Below, in pieces: positions 37,994 through 50,723 of a stretch of 64,000 nt of DNA (within the stretch, counting starts at the first letter, position 1; the number at the start of each line of letters is the position of its first letter). Source of the DNA: Apostichopus japonicus (lineage: Eukaryota > Echinodermata > Holothuroidea > Aspidochirotida > Stichopodidae); NCBI RefSeq assembly GCF_037975245.1, contig NC_092566.1, forward strand, positions 17,151,001-17,215,000, written 5' to 3'. Both the position numbers and the translations under genes were made by a program. Under the pieces are notes generated by a model. That model was not told where the DNA came from and ran no database searches. It saw nothing but the letters and a program-made list of their open reading frames with translations.

Positions 37994-40900
37994 ATGCCGA
38001 CGTACAAACTCACTTACTTCAATAGCCGTGGTGCAGCTGAGGTATCTCGGCTTATATTTGCCTTAGTCGAGCAGGAGTATGAAGACATACGAGTTGAGCG
38101 CAGTGAGTGGGAGAAACTCAAGCCAGGTAAGTGGAACAATCTGATGCATGTCCCTCGCTTATGATGTACTTATAGTAGGCACGTATTGGTGCATTGTGTC
38201 CGTGGTTGATGTAGTCAAGTAATCAAAAGTGTAGGCTATACAACACCATTGCGATAAGCAGTGCTTTATGGAGCTTTTGTATGGAGGATTTAAGAAAGTA
38301 GAACATTCACAGAAATTGCCAAAGAAACGGTGAAGATTAGCCTATTGATTCTTATGCATTGGAGTCTATAAGTATTACTTTGTAAGAAAGGTCACCAAGA
38401 AAGAAACTGGGCACGAAAACCGAACGACTAATCCGCTCAGCTCAACACTATAATCCCTTTGCATCGAGACTGTGTGATCATTGCCAGATGTGTATAACAA
38501 TTCTCCTAAGTGAACATATACTACAATGATCTTAGCTAAAAGGTCGAGAAGCGATCAGTGGTTATTTACCGTCTTTGCTGATTAATGGCGGATCAGAATT
38601 TCTTCCCGGAATCGTTTCCACCTCTCACAGTTAACTATATCACACACATGCCATTTATGCGCATGTTTTGCATGATTGAACTGTGTCAACTATCCATGCA
38701 GCGGCGTAATAGCTTGCACCTGGTTGACCTTTTGACACCTTTTGAATTTGGTAGTTCACCTTGAGTTGAGCGGCAACTCATACTATATGATATTATATAT
38801 ACAACATATTGTGTAGAGTCTTCATAGAAGGGCGCTATTTACAATTGCAGAAATGTATACCAGGCTCATATACACCTAAATAACATAGTCATTTCATATG
38901 CCGTACGTAGTATGGTAGCCGCGAATATAAAAATTATACTGAACAGACCGAAATCGGATGCGACGGACTGCAAGCTTCCACTCGTGAACAGGAAATATTT
39001 CATTATCAGCCCGTTGAGTTCTACGCCTGCGTCCCTTCGCGCAAAAGCCTTCTTACATTACCCGCATTCTGCGCCCACCCAAAATGTTGCCCTCCTTTTG
39101 AATTCTTCCCCCTTGCCTCCACCACCCCCGACCCCCCACCCCCCATATCAAATGCCAGGGAAGCGGCTGCACATATAGCTCATCAAGTACTGTAGTAAGT
39201 CAACTTAAAGTTTGTCTTGTCGTTAATATTGTTTTTAAGCAGACTTCCTGTCTGAGATTCTCACGGACAGGGAGTTAACCAACTAACTATGGTGTAAAAC
39301 AGGGGTTCCCTAACTGGGGTGCATGAACCCCCGGGGAGTGCGTGAGTCCATCCCAGGGGGTTCGTGAGACGTTTCTGAAAGTCAAAACTAGTACGTTTTG
39401 TTGACTAAAATCTGATATATCATATAATTTAGAAATGTACAAAAGTCGTACCTATCGCCAACTCTTTTCGCGTTCCATACGCATATGTTGCCATAGTAGT
39501 ACCGTACCGTGCATGTGAAACTTGATCTTTTACGAAGCACTGTTATGCGTATTATAGTATAAAAATGACTCAGATCGTGTCTCGAAAGTTGGGGCTTCGT
39601 GGATAACTCTGACATCCACAGGGGGTTCGTGGGGGTATAAAGTTAGGGAAACCCTGGTGTAAAAATATCATTTCCTGAGAAAAGATCATTCTTGGTTCAG
39701 TTTGGTTCTTGGTTCAGTAGCATCTAAAATCAATAATATTTTGTTTCTGTCTTTCTTTTCTTCTACTTGCAAGAGACGCCGCTTGGTCAACTGCCGATCC
39801 TTAATGTCGATGGTAAAGTTTTACCACAGAGCTTGGCAATAAATCGTTTCCTTGCCAGAACGTTCAGTAAGTACACCGAAGTACACAAGTCGTTACCGCC
39901 CCCCCCCCCTCCCCCCCCCCAAAAAAAAAAAGAAATCAAATTGGGCTCCTACGCCTATGTTCAAATGTGTGTATTCGTAAACGATATTGAGCACATTGTT
40001 AATTACTCTTAGCTTGAAAGGTTACCTTTTAGGTATAAAATTAAAATCACATTAAGATTAGTGTACATAAAGTCCATATGGTACTCATGCAGGAAGTTAG
40101 GGAACTTATTTCTTCCTTCAAGCGTTTTACTCAATACATTTACAATTTCAAGCACAAATATGTGAGTCCCATTCTGGAGAAATTTGATCAAACCAGAGAC
40201 GAAATCGCGTAGTTGATGCCTGATGGATACAACTGTACCACAGAATAACATGCAGAGCCAATGCCATTTATTAGCGTTATCCATAAAGAGCAACAGTTAT
40301 ATGCCCCTTGGCATCGCGAAGCTTCCTGATACCATCCCATACAAATCAATCAATCAATCAGTCAATTTTTTTGCTATGGTCAGATTTATATGGAGAAAAC
40401 GACTGGGAGAAGGCTGAAATTGACGCAGTTCTTGAAGTCGTGCAGGATCTCTTTTATCCAGTTAGGAAAATGTTTTACGCTGACACGGACGAACTAAAGG
40501 TAAGCCTTGTTATGCTTTTTAGTCATTTTATGGCTATCATCAAACGTCGTATCTGTCTGAAAATACTCTTGGGTGACTTTTTTTTATAAAATTTAAATAA
40601 ACAAAATCAGTTTATTTTGATCAAAACTGGAAAGGCATCTGTGACTTTCAAAGTTATATAGTTCTGATTATGCGTCAATTTCAAATACGTAAGAAAAATA
40701 CGAAAGATTACAATGGATATCATTGTTCTTTCAGTTGTCGCGTTTTCAATCATTTCTTAGATCAGCGATTGAATTGATTCCCTGATGAATTTTTATTGAG
40801 GTATCGAGGTCATAAGAAATAGTTATATTAGAATATATTTGTTTATCATTCATTTTTATGCACCAAGTATTGAAGTGGCACATTCCCTTATCTTTATTCG

Positions 40901-42028
40901 TGTTTTTTAAGTCTTTTTTCTTTATCCTTTTATCGTTGAAATTGCAAACAAAGGATGAATTTTATTTTAACTTGCATGTAACATGATCGTATTTTCGTGA
41001 ATTGTTTTATGAAAATAAATACAATTAACAAAAGTTTTTGATACTCATTTCATTTCTTTCATTGCAAATATTTTTTTTTTTGTTACTGCATTACTTAATA
41101 AACTAATTTAATCACCTTATAAGTTATGTGTCATTGTTATTGTTAATATGTATGCGAAGCATAGAAGGAAGATATAATTAAAGGGATTCCTGGGATTCGG
41201 GATAAAGGATATATACGTTACAGACTTCCTATATCCCGAATCATTATGTTTCATAAGGCAGGCCTTTAACTAACGACACGTCATCATTTTTATTTAAACT
41301 ATATTACTAAAGTACGCCATTATGTAACGATTTTCTCCGTTCCGCCTATGCACAATTTGACACATATTTTAATGTTATATCGCCATTATATCAGGCTCGC
41401 TACAAGAAAGAATTTGTAGACGTTCAAGGACCTAAATATTGTGGATTCTTGGAGAAGCTATTGAAAGCTAATAACGGCGGTGATGGGTTCTTCGTTGGGT
41501 CAAAGGTAAGTCAAAGTTATTCCGATGTCCTTACCACTCCCCCCCCCGCCTCCGCCCCCGCCCCCTCCTACTCAGCCTTCCCAATCTAACCCCCTCTCGA
41601 GGGCGTTATAGAAGTGGGTCAAGTCTGGGGTAAATACTCCGTGAAACAGTGGGACATGTGAACCTGATTTGAAGGGGGTTACCTCCAAGGTATCCGACAA
41701 AGATTGGACCCTCTGTGCATTCCGTATAACACAAATTGTAACTCTTTAAATATTAAATGTTCTTCTTTTTCTCTCTGCTGTAACCTTTGCAAAAACGGAC
41801 ATAATTCATTGTAATATCATTAAACACACTGATTGTCACTCTGTTTCTATATAGGTCTCACTAGCAGATATCGTTGTGTTCGCAGCCGTCGGTGACGCAC
41901 TTGCTGACAAGAGCAGAGACTATTACCTGGACCATAAGGAACCAAAACTGAAGGCGTTAATTGAAAGGATAAGAGCGATTCCTCAAATTAATACTTGGTT
42001 ACAAACCAGACCGAAGACAGAGTTATAA
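37994..42028 (+). CDS. Sigma-class glutathione S-transferase (GST-A)
   Basis: Five exons: 37994-38126, 39774-39866, 40384-40499, 41395-41505 and 41855-42028. All junctions are GT-AG and in phase, 627 nt, 208 residues, the usual sigma size. The N-terminal thioredoxin-like fold starts MPTYKLTYFNSRGAAEVSRL with catalytic Tyr8, then Trp39 and Lys43 of the G-site, QLPILNVDG (cis-Pro52) and QSLAIN (Gln63-Ser64, binding the glutathione gamma-glutamyl group). The all-helical C-terminal domain carries ARYKKEF, NNGGDGFFVGSK and VSLADIVVF with the structural Asp. Sigma GSTs conjugate glutathione to electrophiles and include hematopoietic prostaglandin D synthase; which activity this one has cannot be read from sequence. 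First complete plus-strand copy in the cluster. Intron 2 contains a poly-C/poly-A run, intron 1 a hAT element. Confidence 0.93.
39300..39656. mobile_element. hAT MITE in GST-A intron 1, TSD GTGTAAAA
   Basis: Ends CAGGGGTTCCCTAACTGGGG and AGTTAGGGAAACCCTG, flanked by exact GTGTAAAA at 39292-39299 and 39657-39664. CAGGGGTTCNCNAAC is a classic hAT terminus. Non-coding. Confidence 0.92.
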
Positions 42029-42138
42029 AAGGGGGGTTTCGAGAGCCAACGCTGGCCCTGTGGTCAAGTTTGTCACCGAGGTCACGTTTTGAAGTCTTCA
42101 TTTTTCATATAGATGGTATACTATGACTGTATTGTTAA

Positions 42139-43944
42139 CAGGCGCGTATCCAGGATTTTCTAACCCGGGGGCGCGAATTACTATCTAAGCGGAGCGCCAC
42201 CATCGGTTGGCGCGGAGCGTACAAGAAAATTTCTGGTTTTGATACCCCCAAGATCACCGGAAATGGCACTTCTCGGGCTTGAAAATGAGCGTACACTTTT
42301 GCCTGAGAACCAAGTATTTCCCAAAAGTTTTTTCCATCCATAACCTTTTTGAAGATTGTCACCAGTCACACATCATGTTCGACCTCATTGCATGTCCTAT
42401 GGATGATTGCTTTTGTAGGTTATTCTACATCACGGCCCACAATATCCGAAAGCCCCACTTTTCAAGGTTTTAAGCCCATTACTTGTTGAGAATTTGAAAA
42501 TTCACTTTTCTCGTGAATAAAATCACTTGAAAACTTACCCATAATGTTGCACAAAATTCAATCTATCGACAACCAATATAGAAAAACCTCCTTGAACCCC
42601 TAACAGACAGGTCAAAATTGAATTAGTAGAGGAAAGTATGATGAAGAATGTTGATGAGGAAATTTTGGAAAATTCCGACATAGTTAATTTCTTGGTGTAG
42701 AAATATTGCAACCTCTTATAATGGCTTTTACAAAACTTGGTTGAAGGAACAGAAAAATAGGAGATATTTCCGATATCAGGTATATCGAAACCGAACACTT
42801 CACTCATAGGCGTAGGTCCCGTAGGAGGCGGGGGCTGCAGCCCCCCCCCCCCCCCGCAACCATTTTTTTCGGGCACCTACTGAAAGAAAAATAAATAGCA
42901 ATGAATAGCTTAAAATGATCTCCTTGGTAATTGAAATAAAGTTGTAAGCTTGGCCGACATTACTACTGTAAAAGAGAGTTTTGACATAAATGGATCTGTA
43001 TGCTTTTTCTCCATCTACATAAGACATTTGGTTGTTTACATTAGCATCCGGCGGTAAACTGTGCAACTTTGACGGACCGTGCGGTAGACGATGCCATTTG
43101 ATGTAATGACCGATCTTGCCTATATGATATTGGCATCGACATGTTGAATGCGCGCTTTGCGCGCGAAAAATTTTGGCTTTTTTTTCGGGCAAGTCATTAC
43201 AGCCCCCAAATCCAATCTGGCTCCTACGCCTTTGACTACACACATTGACAGTTTTTGAGGCTGTACATCGTGGAACATGCATTTCAATGCTCATTGATAT
43301 GATGTTATATCTGCTCTTTGCTTTACAAATTCGAACAGGCGTGTAGCGAGTAATTGCCAAGGGAGGGCGAAGCCTGTAGGCAAACTATCTAAGCGAAGCG
43401 CCACCATGAGTTGGCGCGAAGCGTACAAGATAAATTTTGGCCGAAAATGCCTCCCAGATCGCTGGAAATGACACTTCCCAGGCCTTGTAAGTTGCATCTA
43501 AGCATTGTCTATTTTGAAATTACTAGCGATGTCATAAAGAAAATTTGCTCGGGGGGGGGCGGTCGCCCCCTTCCCGAAATGCGTTATGTTCCCCGACGAC
43601 TCGGTCGAGTTCAAGTACAATAGTGAGAGAGGAAAAACGGAAACGTCAAAAATGGAGTTGTCGGGGTAAGGGATAGGGTGAGGCGCACATCCCCTCCGTA
43701 ATCCTTGATCTGTCACTGGCTACCCTGTGTATATAATAGGGATCTTTCTCTTCCCGAGGTCTTGGCTATCTTCTACTCCATCCTTTTCTCCTTTTTCTCT
43801 CTTTTTTCTTTTTCTTTTCCCTTCCTTCCTCTCCTCCTTTTCTTTTTTCCCTCCTTTTCCCTTTTTTCTTCTCTTTTTTTTTCTCTCCTCTTTTCCTTAC
43901 CCGGGGGGCGCGCGCCCCCAACGCCCCCCCTGGATACGCACCTG
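42139..43944. mobile_element. Composite DNA-transposon insertion after GST-A (5-bp TSD GTTAA)
   Basis: Begins CAGGCGCGTATCCAGG and ends CCTGGATACGCACCTG, near-perfect inverted termini. GTTAA flanks both sides (42134-42138, 43945-43949), and the GST-C flank keeps the unoccupied site at 57094. The inside is nested: a poly-C element with GCGTAGG ends at about 42808-43233, another CAGGCGTGTAGCGAG start at 43337, and a C/T-rich tract at 43790-43895. No intact transposase. A hAT type with 5-bp TSD is likely. Confidence 0.8.
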
Positions 43945-44758
43945 GTTAATTTCCCCGGGACCTTCAAAATGACCCAGGGCCCCGTGGCTGTAGCCCCGTC
44001 CCCTGGTTGGGGTGCCGACTGCACTGATAATATTCTTACACTCGTTTAGTTTCAGTTCATTTTCAGTTTCATTTTCAGTTTATATTCTCTATGTATCCTC
44101 GAAGGAGTTATAAGAGACATAAATGCATTAACAAATAGAGATAATACAATAAGGTAATATAGTTGAATTGGGACTCCATGGGTTTATGGAACGCCAAATG
44201 AAACACATGTGTTTGTGATAATAAAACGGTGATGTAATTCCTTACAATATCCTCTTCTTTTTTTTAAACTGGTTTTTTCTTCTTTTTTCCTTTTAGAAAG
44301 TAAATAAATGTGTAATGAAACATTTCTTCAATATGCAAAAGCAAATTTGTTATTTGCAGATTTCTCTTTTATGTTGAAAGTCCTGTAGTATGAATAAAAC
44401 AAGATATGAAACAACATGTATAGACAGATTTATGTAGTTTATTTTCATAGTCATTTCTCCTTTTTTTGGGGGGGGGGGGTCTATTTTATTTCGGCCCTCT
44501 TAATTGGTACTACGTATACATGACAAGCACAAGAAGGAAAGATTGTTTGGGCATTGGTATTGATTGAGTTTCATAAAAGCAAATGATGCACACAATAAGG
44601 TTCGCCACATATTTATGGGAGGGGGAGGGGAGGGGGAGGGGAAAGAGAGAGGGAAAACAATCGCAGACCCTCTCAGATGATGTTGATAAACCTCTAATTG
44701 TTATGTCATAATTGCAGTGGGGGTCTAATTGCGATTCTCTCTACTATCTGTTTCACAC

Positions 44759-45616
44759 GGAAGCAGGACACTTCGCCCAACAACCATTTCGCCCAACTGC
44801 CATTTCGCCCAACCTTACCATTTCGCCCAACCAGCCTGGTCATTTCGCCCAACCAGCCTGGTCATTTCGCCCAACCAGCCTGGTCATTTCGCCCAACCAG
44901 CCTGGTCATTTCGCCCAACCAGCCTGGTCATTTCGCCCAACCTTGATTAAATATGAATTGTTTACGTTACAGGATAAGAACCGAATATTAAGGAAACTTG
45001 AGGATCGATCAGTGTGTTAGGGGTTAGGTTTGATAGTAAACGTTCGAATATTAAGGAATATTAAGGAAACTTGAAGTCCTTTACTTTGTATAACTTTAGT
45101 AAGGAAACGTTCGGGACTTTTTAACGTTACAGGATACATACCGAATATTAAGGAACCTTGAGGATGGATCAGTGTTTTAGGGGTTAGGTTTGATTGGTTC
45201 CACTTTTCCCCTTTGTTTGTATAATAATATAACTTCCATTGTATGCGTAAACGCCTAAAGTAGTGTAATCCTCTCATTATACCCGAAATAACTGCTCAGA
45301 CTCCGATCGATATTGAGCGGACCTCACTTTATTTACCTATTACGAAGTAACCTAACCCAAAATAAATCAAATTGAACTAGTGGAATAGAAAAAGTAATAT
45401 TATTCTGACTGAGTATTAGTAAAAATAAGGTTGGGCGAAATGACCAACACGGTTGGGCGAAATGACCATGCTGGTTGGGCGAAATGACCAAGACGGTTGG
45501 GCGAAATGACCATGCTGGTTGGGCGAAATGACCAGGCTGGTTGGGCGAAATGACCAGGCTGGTTGGGCGAAATGGCAGTTGGGCGAAATGATTGTTGGGC
45601 GAAGTGACTAAAAAGC
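44759..45616. mobile_element. Foldback element with inverted arrays of a 22-bp repeat, TSD TTTCACAC
   Basis: The left arm holds about six CATTTCGCCCAACCAGCCTGGT-like units (44768-44945). The right arm holds the inverted GGTTGGGCGAAATGACC units (45430-45607). Exact TTTCACAC flanks at 44751-44758 and 45617-45624; the GST-C side has the empty site (TTTTACAC) near 57950. The centre is AT-rich and contains its own short direct repeat (GTTACAGGATA). Protein-like frames over the arrays are artefacts. The transposon class is unclear; 8-bp TSD suggests hAT. Confidence 0.85.
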
Positions 45617-46079
45617 TTTCACACTACCAACAACCGTTATTCTCCGCACACGGTACTTTCCGCTGAAACAAAACGGTGCTTTCCGCACACACAATTTGTC
45701 AGCGGAAAACAACGTTTTTTCAGCGGAAATAACCCTTTTTTGGGGGGGAGGAGCAGAATGGCATACTGAAATGATTAGGCACATTGAAATAATTTAGGAG
45801 GATTGAGAAGATAGAATTTGACTGTAGCATGATAAAATGTAGCTCCGAGATTAGAATATTATTAGGATAGCTTATAGATTGTAGCTTAGGCTGTAAGCAC
45901 AAGTTAAATTTTAGTTAAACAGCGCCACCTTAGACTAGATCAATCTATCTAGATTCAATATCTTACTCTATCTAATTTCCCAATTGCTGTTGTTTTTTTT
46001 TTAGTTTAGGTTTTTTTACAGTCATTTTTCAAGGACAAGGCCCTCTCACACGACTTCACAACTTAACCCTGGTCATTGG

Positions 46080-46380
46080 TATCTTGTCACACCTACACAT
46101 CAAAGTGTGCACAATTCAATCAATCTCTCCTGGGGCATCACAGTGCACCACAACCACGTGTCCCCTGGGGGACTTCCCATAGGGTGCAGCCACAAACAGG
46201 CGCACGCAACTATATTTACAAGTTACCTCGCAAGTCCCAAATTATACACCTGGGTGAAGAGAGGCAAATGGAGATAAAGTGCCTTGCCCAAGGACAGAAC
46301 GCAATGATCTGGCCAGGACTCGAACCTGTAATCCTTAGATCAAAAGTCCACTGCCTTAACCACTTGACCACAATATATAC
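46080..46380 (-). repeat. tRNA-derived SINE
   Basis: On the minus strand: GTGGTCAAGTGGTTAAGGCA (A box), GGTTCGAGTCCTGGCC (B box), then TTGGGCAAGGCACTTTATCT and a long body. Present in copy 1 and absent at the matching point of copy 2 (about 58320-58380), so it inserted after the duplication or was lost. Confidence 0.8.
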
Positions 46381-47412
46381 TTTTGACTGACGAAAGAAGA
46401 ACACAATTTCAAGTAGTACCCTGGTGAAATGTTTACACCCAATTCCTATATGGTGTTCTCGAGACATTGATAAATTGAAATCGTCAGTTTCTGAACCATA
46501 CCGAGTAGACTTGAAGCAAACAGGTATGATGTCATAGTTACACACGTACGTTTTGAAAGTCATGTAGTAAGGATGGTACCAGACCGAAACTTTGTCGCCA
46601 AGAGTCTGGTCCTATCCCGTTTATCGAGGGACATCTTGATACCAGAGAGTAAGGTGTTGCCTTCGGTCACCGAAGGCAAACTGTGGTGCCGAGTCAGTGC
46701 CCTCAAATGTTTTTCACTTTATTGTTTTTTTTTTACCTTGGATTGCAACTTTTACCTAAGGAGATGTGAACTTCAAGCTATATCTACCAATGACTGAGAT
46801 GCATCATAATTTGTTTACGGTAGAATTTTTTTATTAAATTATTAAAAGTAATTCAAGTTTTGAAGGAAAACATAAAACAAATTTGTGAGCTTGTAGTGTG
46901 TTTCTATGACACCATACCTGTTTGTTTCAAGTTCACTACTCGAAAACATCCCATAAGAATTGGATGGAAAGTTCACATTTCCCATGATGCTTCGAATATG
47001 TTCTTCCTTCATCCGTCGATGGTGTACAAGTTCCTCTGGAATATTCCCTTTTTCTCCTAATGGTGGTTCTCAATAAATAAACGGTAGGCTACCCCTCATT
47101 GGATTGTTGAAACCGTTCCTATGGCACCTTCAATGATCCGAATCATGACCATGCCAGGTTTTTTTCTCTTTTTTTTTTTAATAGCGGTAGCAGAAATGAA
47201 GTAATAATCTGGCCAAATAGTGGTTACGTGCAATATGAGTGGTAACCTTTGTCCTTTGAATCACAGCAAGGCAATGCTTATAATGTGTCAATAGATTACC
47301 AAAGAACGTGCGTGCTAGCTGTACAATCGTGCCAATGGGAAGGTGACATCAAGTCTATGTAGTATACACTGAACAAGCTGTGTTGCGCAGAACTATACCA
47401 CTGGCAATAAAC

Positions 47413-50400
47413 ATGTCGACATATAAACTGACTTACTTCGATTTCAGAGGGGCGGGCGAAACCTCTCGATATATTTTCGCCGTAGCCGAGCAGGAATACG
47501 AAGATATAAGGGTTCAACAACATGAATGGAAGAATTTGAAGCCAGGTACGTAGGCTAGTAATTATGTGCTGCAACTTGATTGGCATTTAGACATTATGCA
47601 AATCTGGTTTTCGGGTCATAACAAATGCTCTCATGTTGTTCGTCGAAAAGGAAAGACAATCTCGTCGAGATTACTGTTAAATGTGATTACGAGAATCCAG
47701 CTAACTACTATGTCATTACGCCGCGCTATAGTGTTGCTTTCAGTATATTATTTATTTTATATACACTTTTTATTTTGTAGTTCTGTCTTATTTTGGTGCA
47801 TTCCTGTAGTTTGTAGTTATAGATGAAAAGGCTATAGCAATGATATTACTTTGTTAAACCAAGTATTGGGGGAGGGGGGGGGGCATCTGTTTAATACGGT
47901 GCTGTATATGAGACTGTATTTATTGTAACTAAATGTAATTCTTCGAGGTGGTTCTATCATAATTGAGACGCCAGAAGTCAAGAAGTAGAAATGTTGTGTT
48001 AGTCTGTATTCTGTAGGTTCAAATCTGGTGGTGGCATTTTTTAATAAAGAAAGCTTAAACATATCTGGAAACCTAATTCCATAACCCTAACACACCACAC
48101 TCGCGATAGTTACACCATCGGCGTGCGCAAATGGAGGGGGGAGCGGGCCATTATCTCACTCTGATCATCAGTCGGGATGAATTGGTGTCAGGAGGGGATT
48201 TTTCTTGCCACTTGTATCGTTATATAAACAGTAATAAACGTTATAGTATAAACGTTATATAAATAGTTTTAAACAGTACTTTATTCTCTCTCCACACGCT
48301 CTCTCTCGCTCTCTTATTTTACTCTTTCATAGCGACCCCACTTGGTAAACTGCCTGTCTTAAATGTTGACGGAAAAGATATACCGCAGAGCATGGCGATA
48401 CACCGTTTTCTTGCCAGGAGGTTCGGTTAGTACACAATAGAGAGATACCCTGAACCAGGGATGTCAGTAATCATCACTAAGTGAATTATAAAATGATTTA
48501 AATGATATGAATGATGTAAAATGAGTCATGATATAAACTGAATAATTGTCGATGCCGTTGCAATTTGTCAACAATAGAAGTTACCGAAGTCGGTGTTGTC
48601 CAACTCGTCGGTGCTATGGTGCTATGGTGTTATGGTGCTATGTTGCTATGGTGCTATGTTGCTATGGTGATATGTGGTTATAGTTCTATAGAACTATAAC
48701 CACTCCTATACACAAAACCATCGCATTTATTTTCAGGTCTTAAAAAAATGTTAGGCATAAGTCAGAAAAAAGGTCATTATTATTTTCCACTTTATTTTTT
48801 CCCATCTCATGAAGTTTACTGGATTATTTATTATGAAAGGCCGTAGGTAGACTAGAAATTAAATAATTATTCCTTATTCGCAAGCTCAATAGAGCATGTT
48901 ACTTCTACTCTCAAAGCATTTTATCAAATCAACATATCAAGTGTTCAAATTCAATGCCTGGCAATAACTTGGTGGATCAAAACATCTTCAAAAGGACTTA
49001 TTCTGAATCCTTTAGTGTAACAGCGAACTCACTTTTCCAACACTATAGCTTGTCATTTAAAAAGTCTGAGCCCTGATAATAGAACCACCGCTAAAACTAA
49101 AAGAGAATTATGTCTACTGAGTTCTGACATTCTGATACAAAAAAAAATGTCGTTTTTTTGGCTCTCAACTAGATTTATACGGGAAAAACGACTTCGAGAA
49201 AGCAGAAATTGACGTGGTCAGTGAAGTCATACAGGATCTTTACAAACCATTAACAAAAGTATTTTACGCTGAAACAGACGAATTAAAGGTGCAAAATTTG
49301 TTTATAATAGATATTATTATATTTGCTATATCCTAGCTACCACAAACTCGCTAATTTCAAACTTTCCACTGTTATAGGGTTGTCATTAAAACACTCCAAA
49401 TGTATACTCAACATGTTGCAGTTCAACATGCAGACAATCCCCTCACCAACCCCCACCCCCCCCCCCCTTCCCAATGCACCCCCTCCCCACTTACCAAAAG
49501 CAGCGCACTTTCCAGAGTTACGTCATGGTCAAAAAAATTAAGTGACCACACTTTCTTGTAGCTCTCTGTCTGTTAGGCTATGAAGCGCCAGAAAGGACTT
49601 TCCCAAAACTTTTAATAATATGAATATTTGCCATGATGTTTAATTACCTGATAACAATATTAAACATGGAAGTTGTACTTTATGGTGTAAATGCATACGT
49701 CACATTTCAGAGTCTATAACGAGTTTTATATCAATATTCAGGCTCGTTACAAGAAAGAATTCTTTGAAGTTGAAGGACCTCAGTGTTATAAATTCTTAGA
49801 GAAGTTATTAACAGCTAATGATGGTGGTGATGGATATTTCGTCGGGTCAAAGGTAAAGTAAAACTGTTCACGCTCATTTAAATACACTGCAGTATCTCAA
49901 GTAATATTGCAAAATATAAAATAAGTTCAAAAGGTCATAAACCTTCGTCAAAACGGTTAAAGGTGAGCTTAAACAATCTGAGACAAGAAAACGAAAGGGA
50001 GACAGAAATGGTGATATCACCATGACAAATATAAATTTTCTTCATTTTTTTTTACTTTTTACTTTTTTATAAATCATATTGCCTTCCGTGTTAAACCTTG
50101 AAATTTATTACATCTGAAATTTACTATGACGTCAAAACAATAATTATCACACTGAAAAAAACAAAACTTCTTTGGAGTGGAAATATGTTTTGTCCATTTT
50201 AAATAAACGCACTGGTAGCCTATTTATAGCTTCAACTCAAATTATGTATTAGTTCTACCAGCTCTGCTGTCGCCAGAAACATATTACATAAAACTATCAA
50301 CAAGCCAACATAGTTTCTATATATGTAATAACGCACAAAACCTGCAAGCGATGATATATCAAATAAAGCATAAGGTTCACATCATCAGTATATGCCACCG

Positions 50401-50723
50401 GGATACTCCTTTCATGAAGGGCTTCATAAATAAACAGAATTTAGGAAAAAATCTGAAACAAAAACTCATTTTCTATTTGATTTCACTTTTGTTTTTATTT
50501 TTGTTCTGTATTTATTTATTGTTGGCAGATTTCTCTAGCAGACATAATTGTATTTGTGACGACCGGTGACTTGTTAGCTGACAGGAATACTGACTATTAC
50601 CTGGAAGTTAAGGAACCAAAACTGAAGGCATTCATAGAAAGGATGAAATCATTGCCCCAAATCGATGCTTGGATGAAGAAACGCCCGCAAACTGACCGTG
50701 TGTTTAGTGTAAAAATACAATAA
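47413..50723 (+). CDS. Sigma-class glutathione S-transferase (GST-B)
   Basis: Exons 47413-47545, 48333-48425, 49173-49288, 49742-49852 and 50529-50723; 648 nt, 215 residues. It starts MSTYKLTYFDFRGAGETSRY with catalytic Tyr8, keeps Trp39, GKLPVLNVDG and QSMAIH (glutathione site), and ARYKKEFFEVEG, NDGGDGYFVGSK, ISLADIIVFV in the helical domain. The C-terminus extends past GST-A with DRVFSVKIQ. Donors are GT throughout (GTACGT, GTTAGT, GTGCAA, GTAAAG). The stop overlaps AATAAA. Its partner copy is GST-D. A cytosolic dimer conjugating or isomerising small electrophiles is expected from family knowledge. Confidence 0.93.
48597..48670. repeat. (GGTGCTATG)n minisatellite
   Basis: About eight 9-bp units with T/G variants, in intron 2 of GST-B. 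The matching GST-D intron lacks it, along with roughly 400 bp around it. Confidence 0.85.

Noticed and set aside
43705-44049. Ser/Phe/Pro-rich frame of 114 codons
   Set aside because: Translation of a C/T-rich tract inside a transposon insertion.
44698-45020. Three overlapping frames with repeats such as HFAQPAWSFRPTSLVISPNQ
   Set aside because: A 22-bp DNA repeat read in three frames; a 22-residue period in every frame marks it as a repeat artefact.
44766-45609. CRISPR-like array of regular 22-bp repeats
   Set aside because: The repeats are contiguous without unique spacers, inverted at the two ends, and lie in a transposon in a eukaryotic genome.
46315-46376. Possible tRNA gene on the minus strand
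   Set aside because: Same reasoning: a SINE head with intact promoter boxes and a conserved SINE body.
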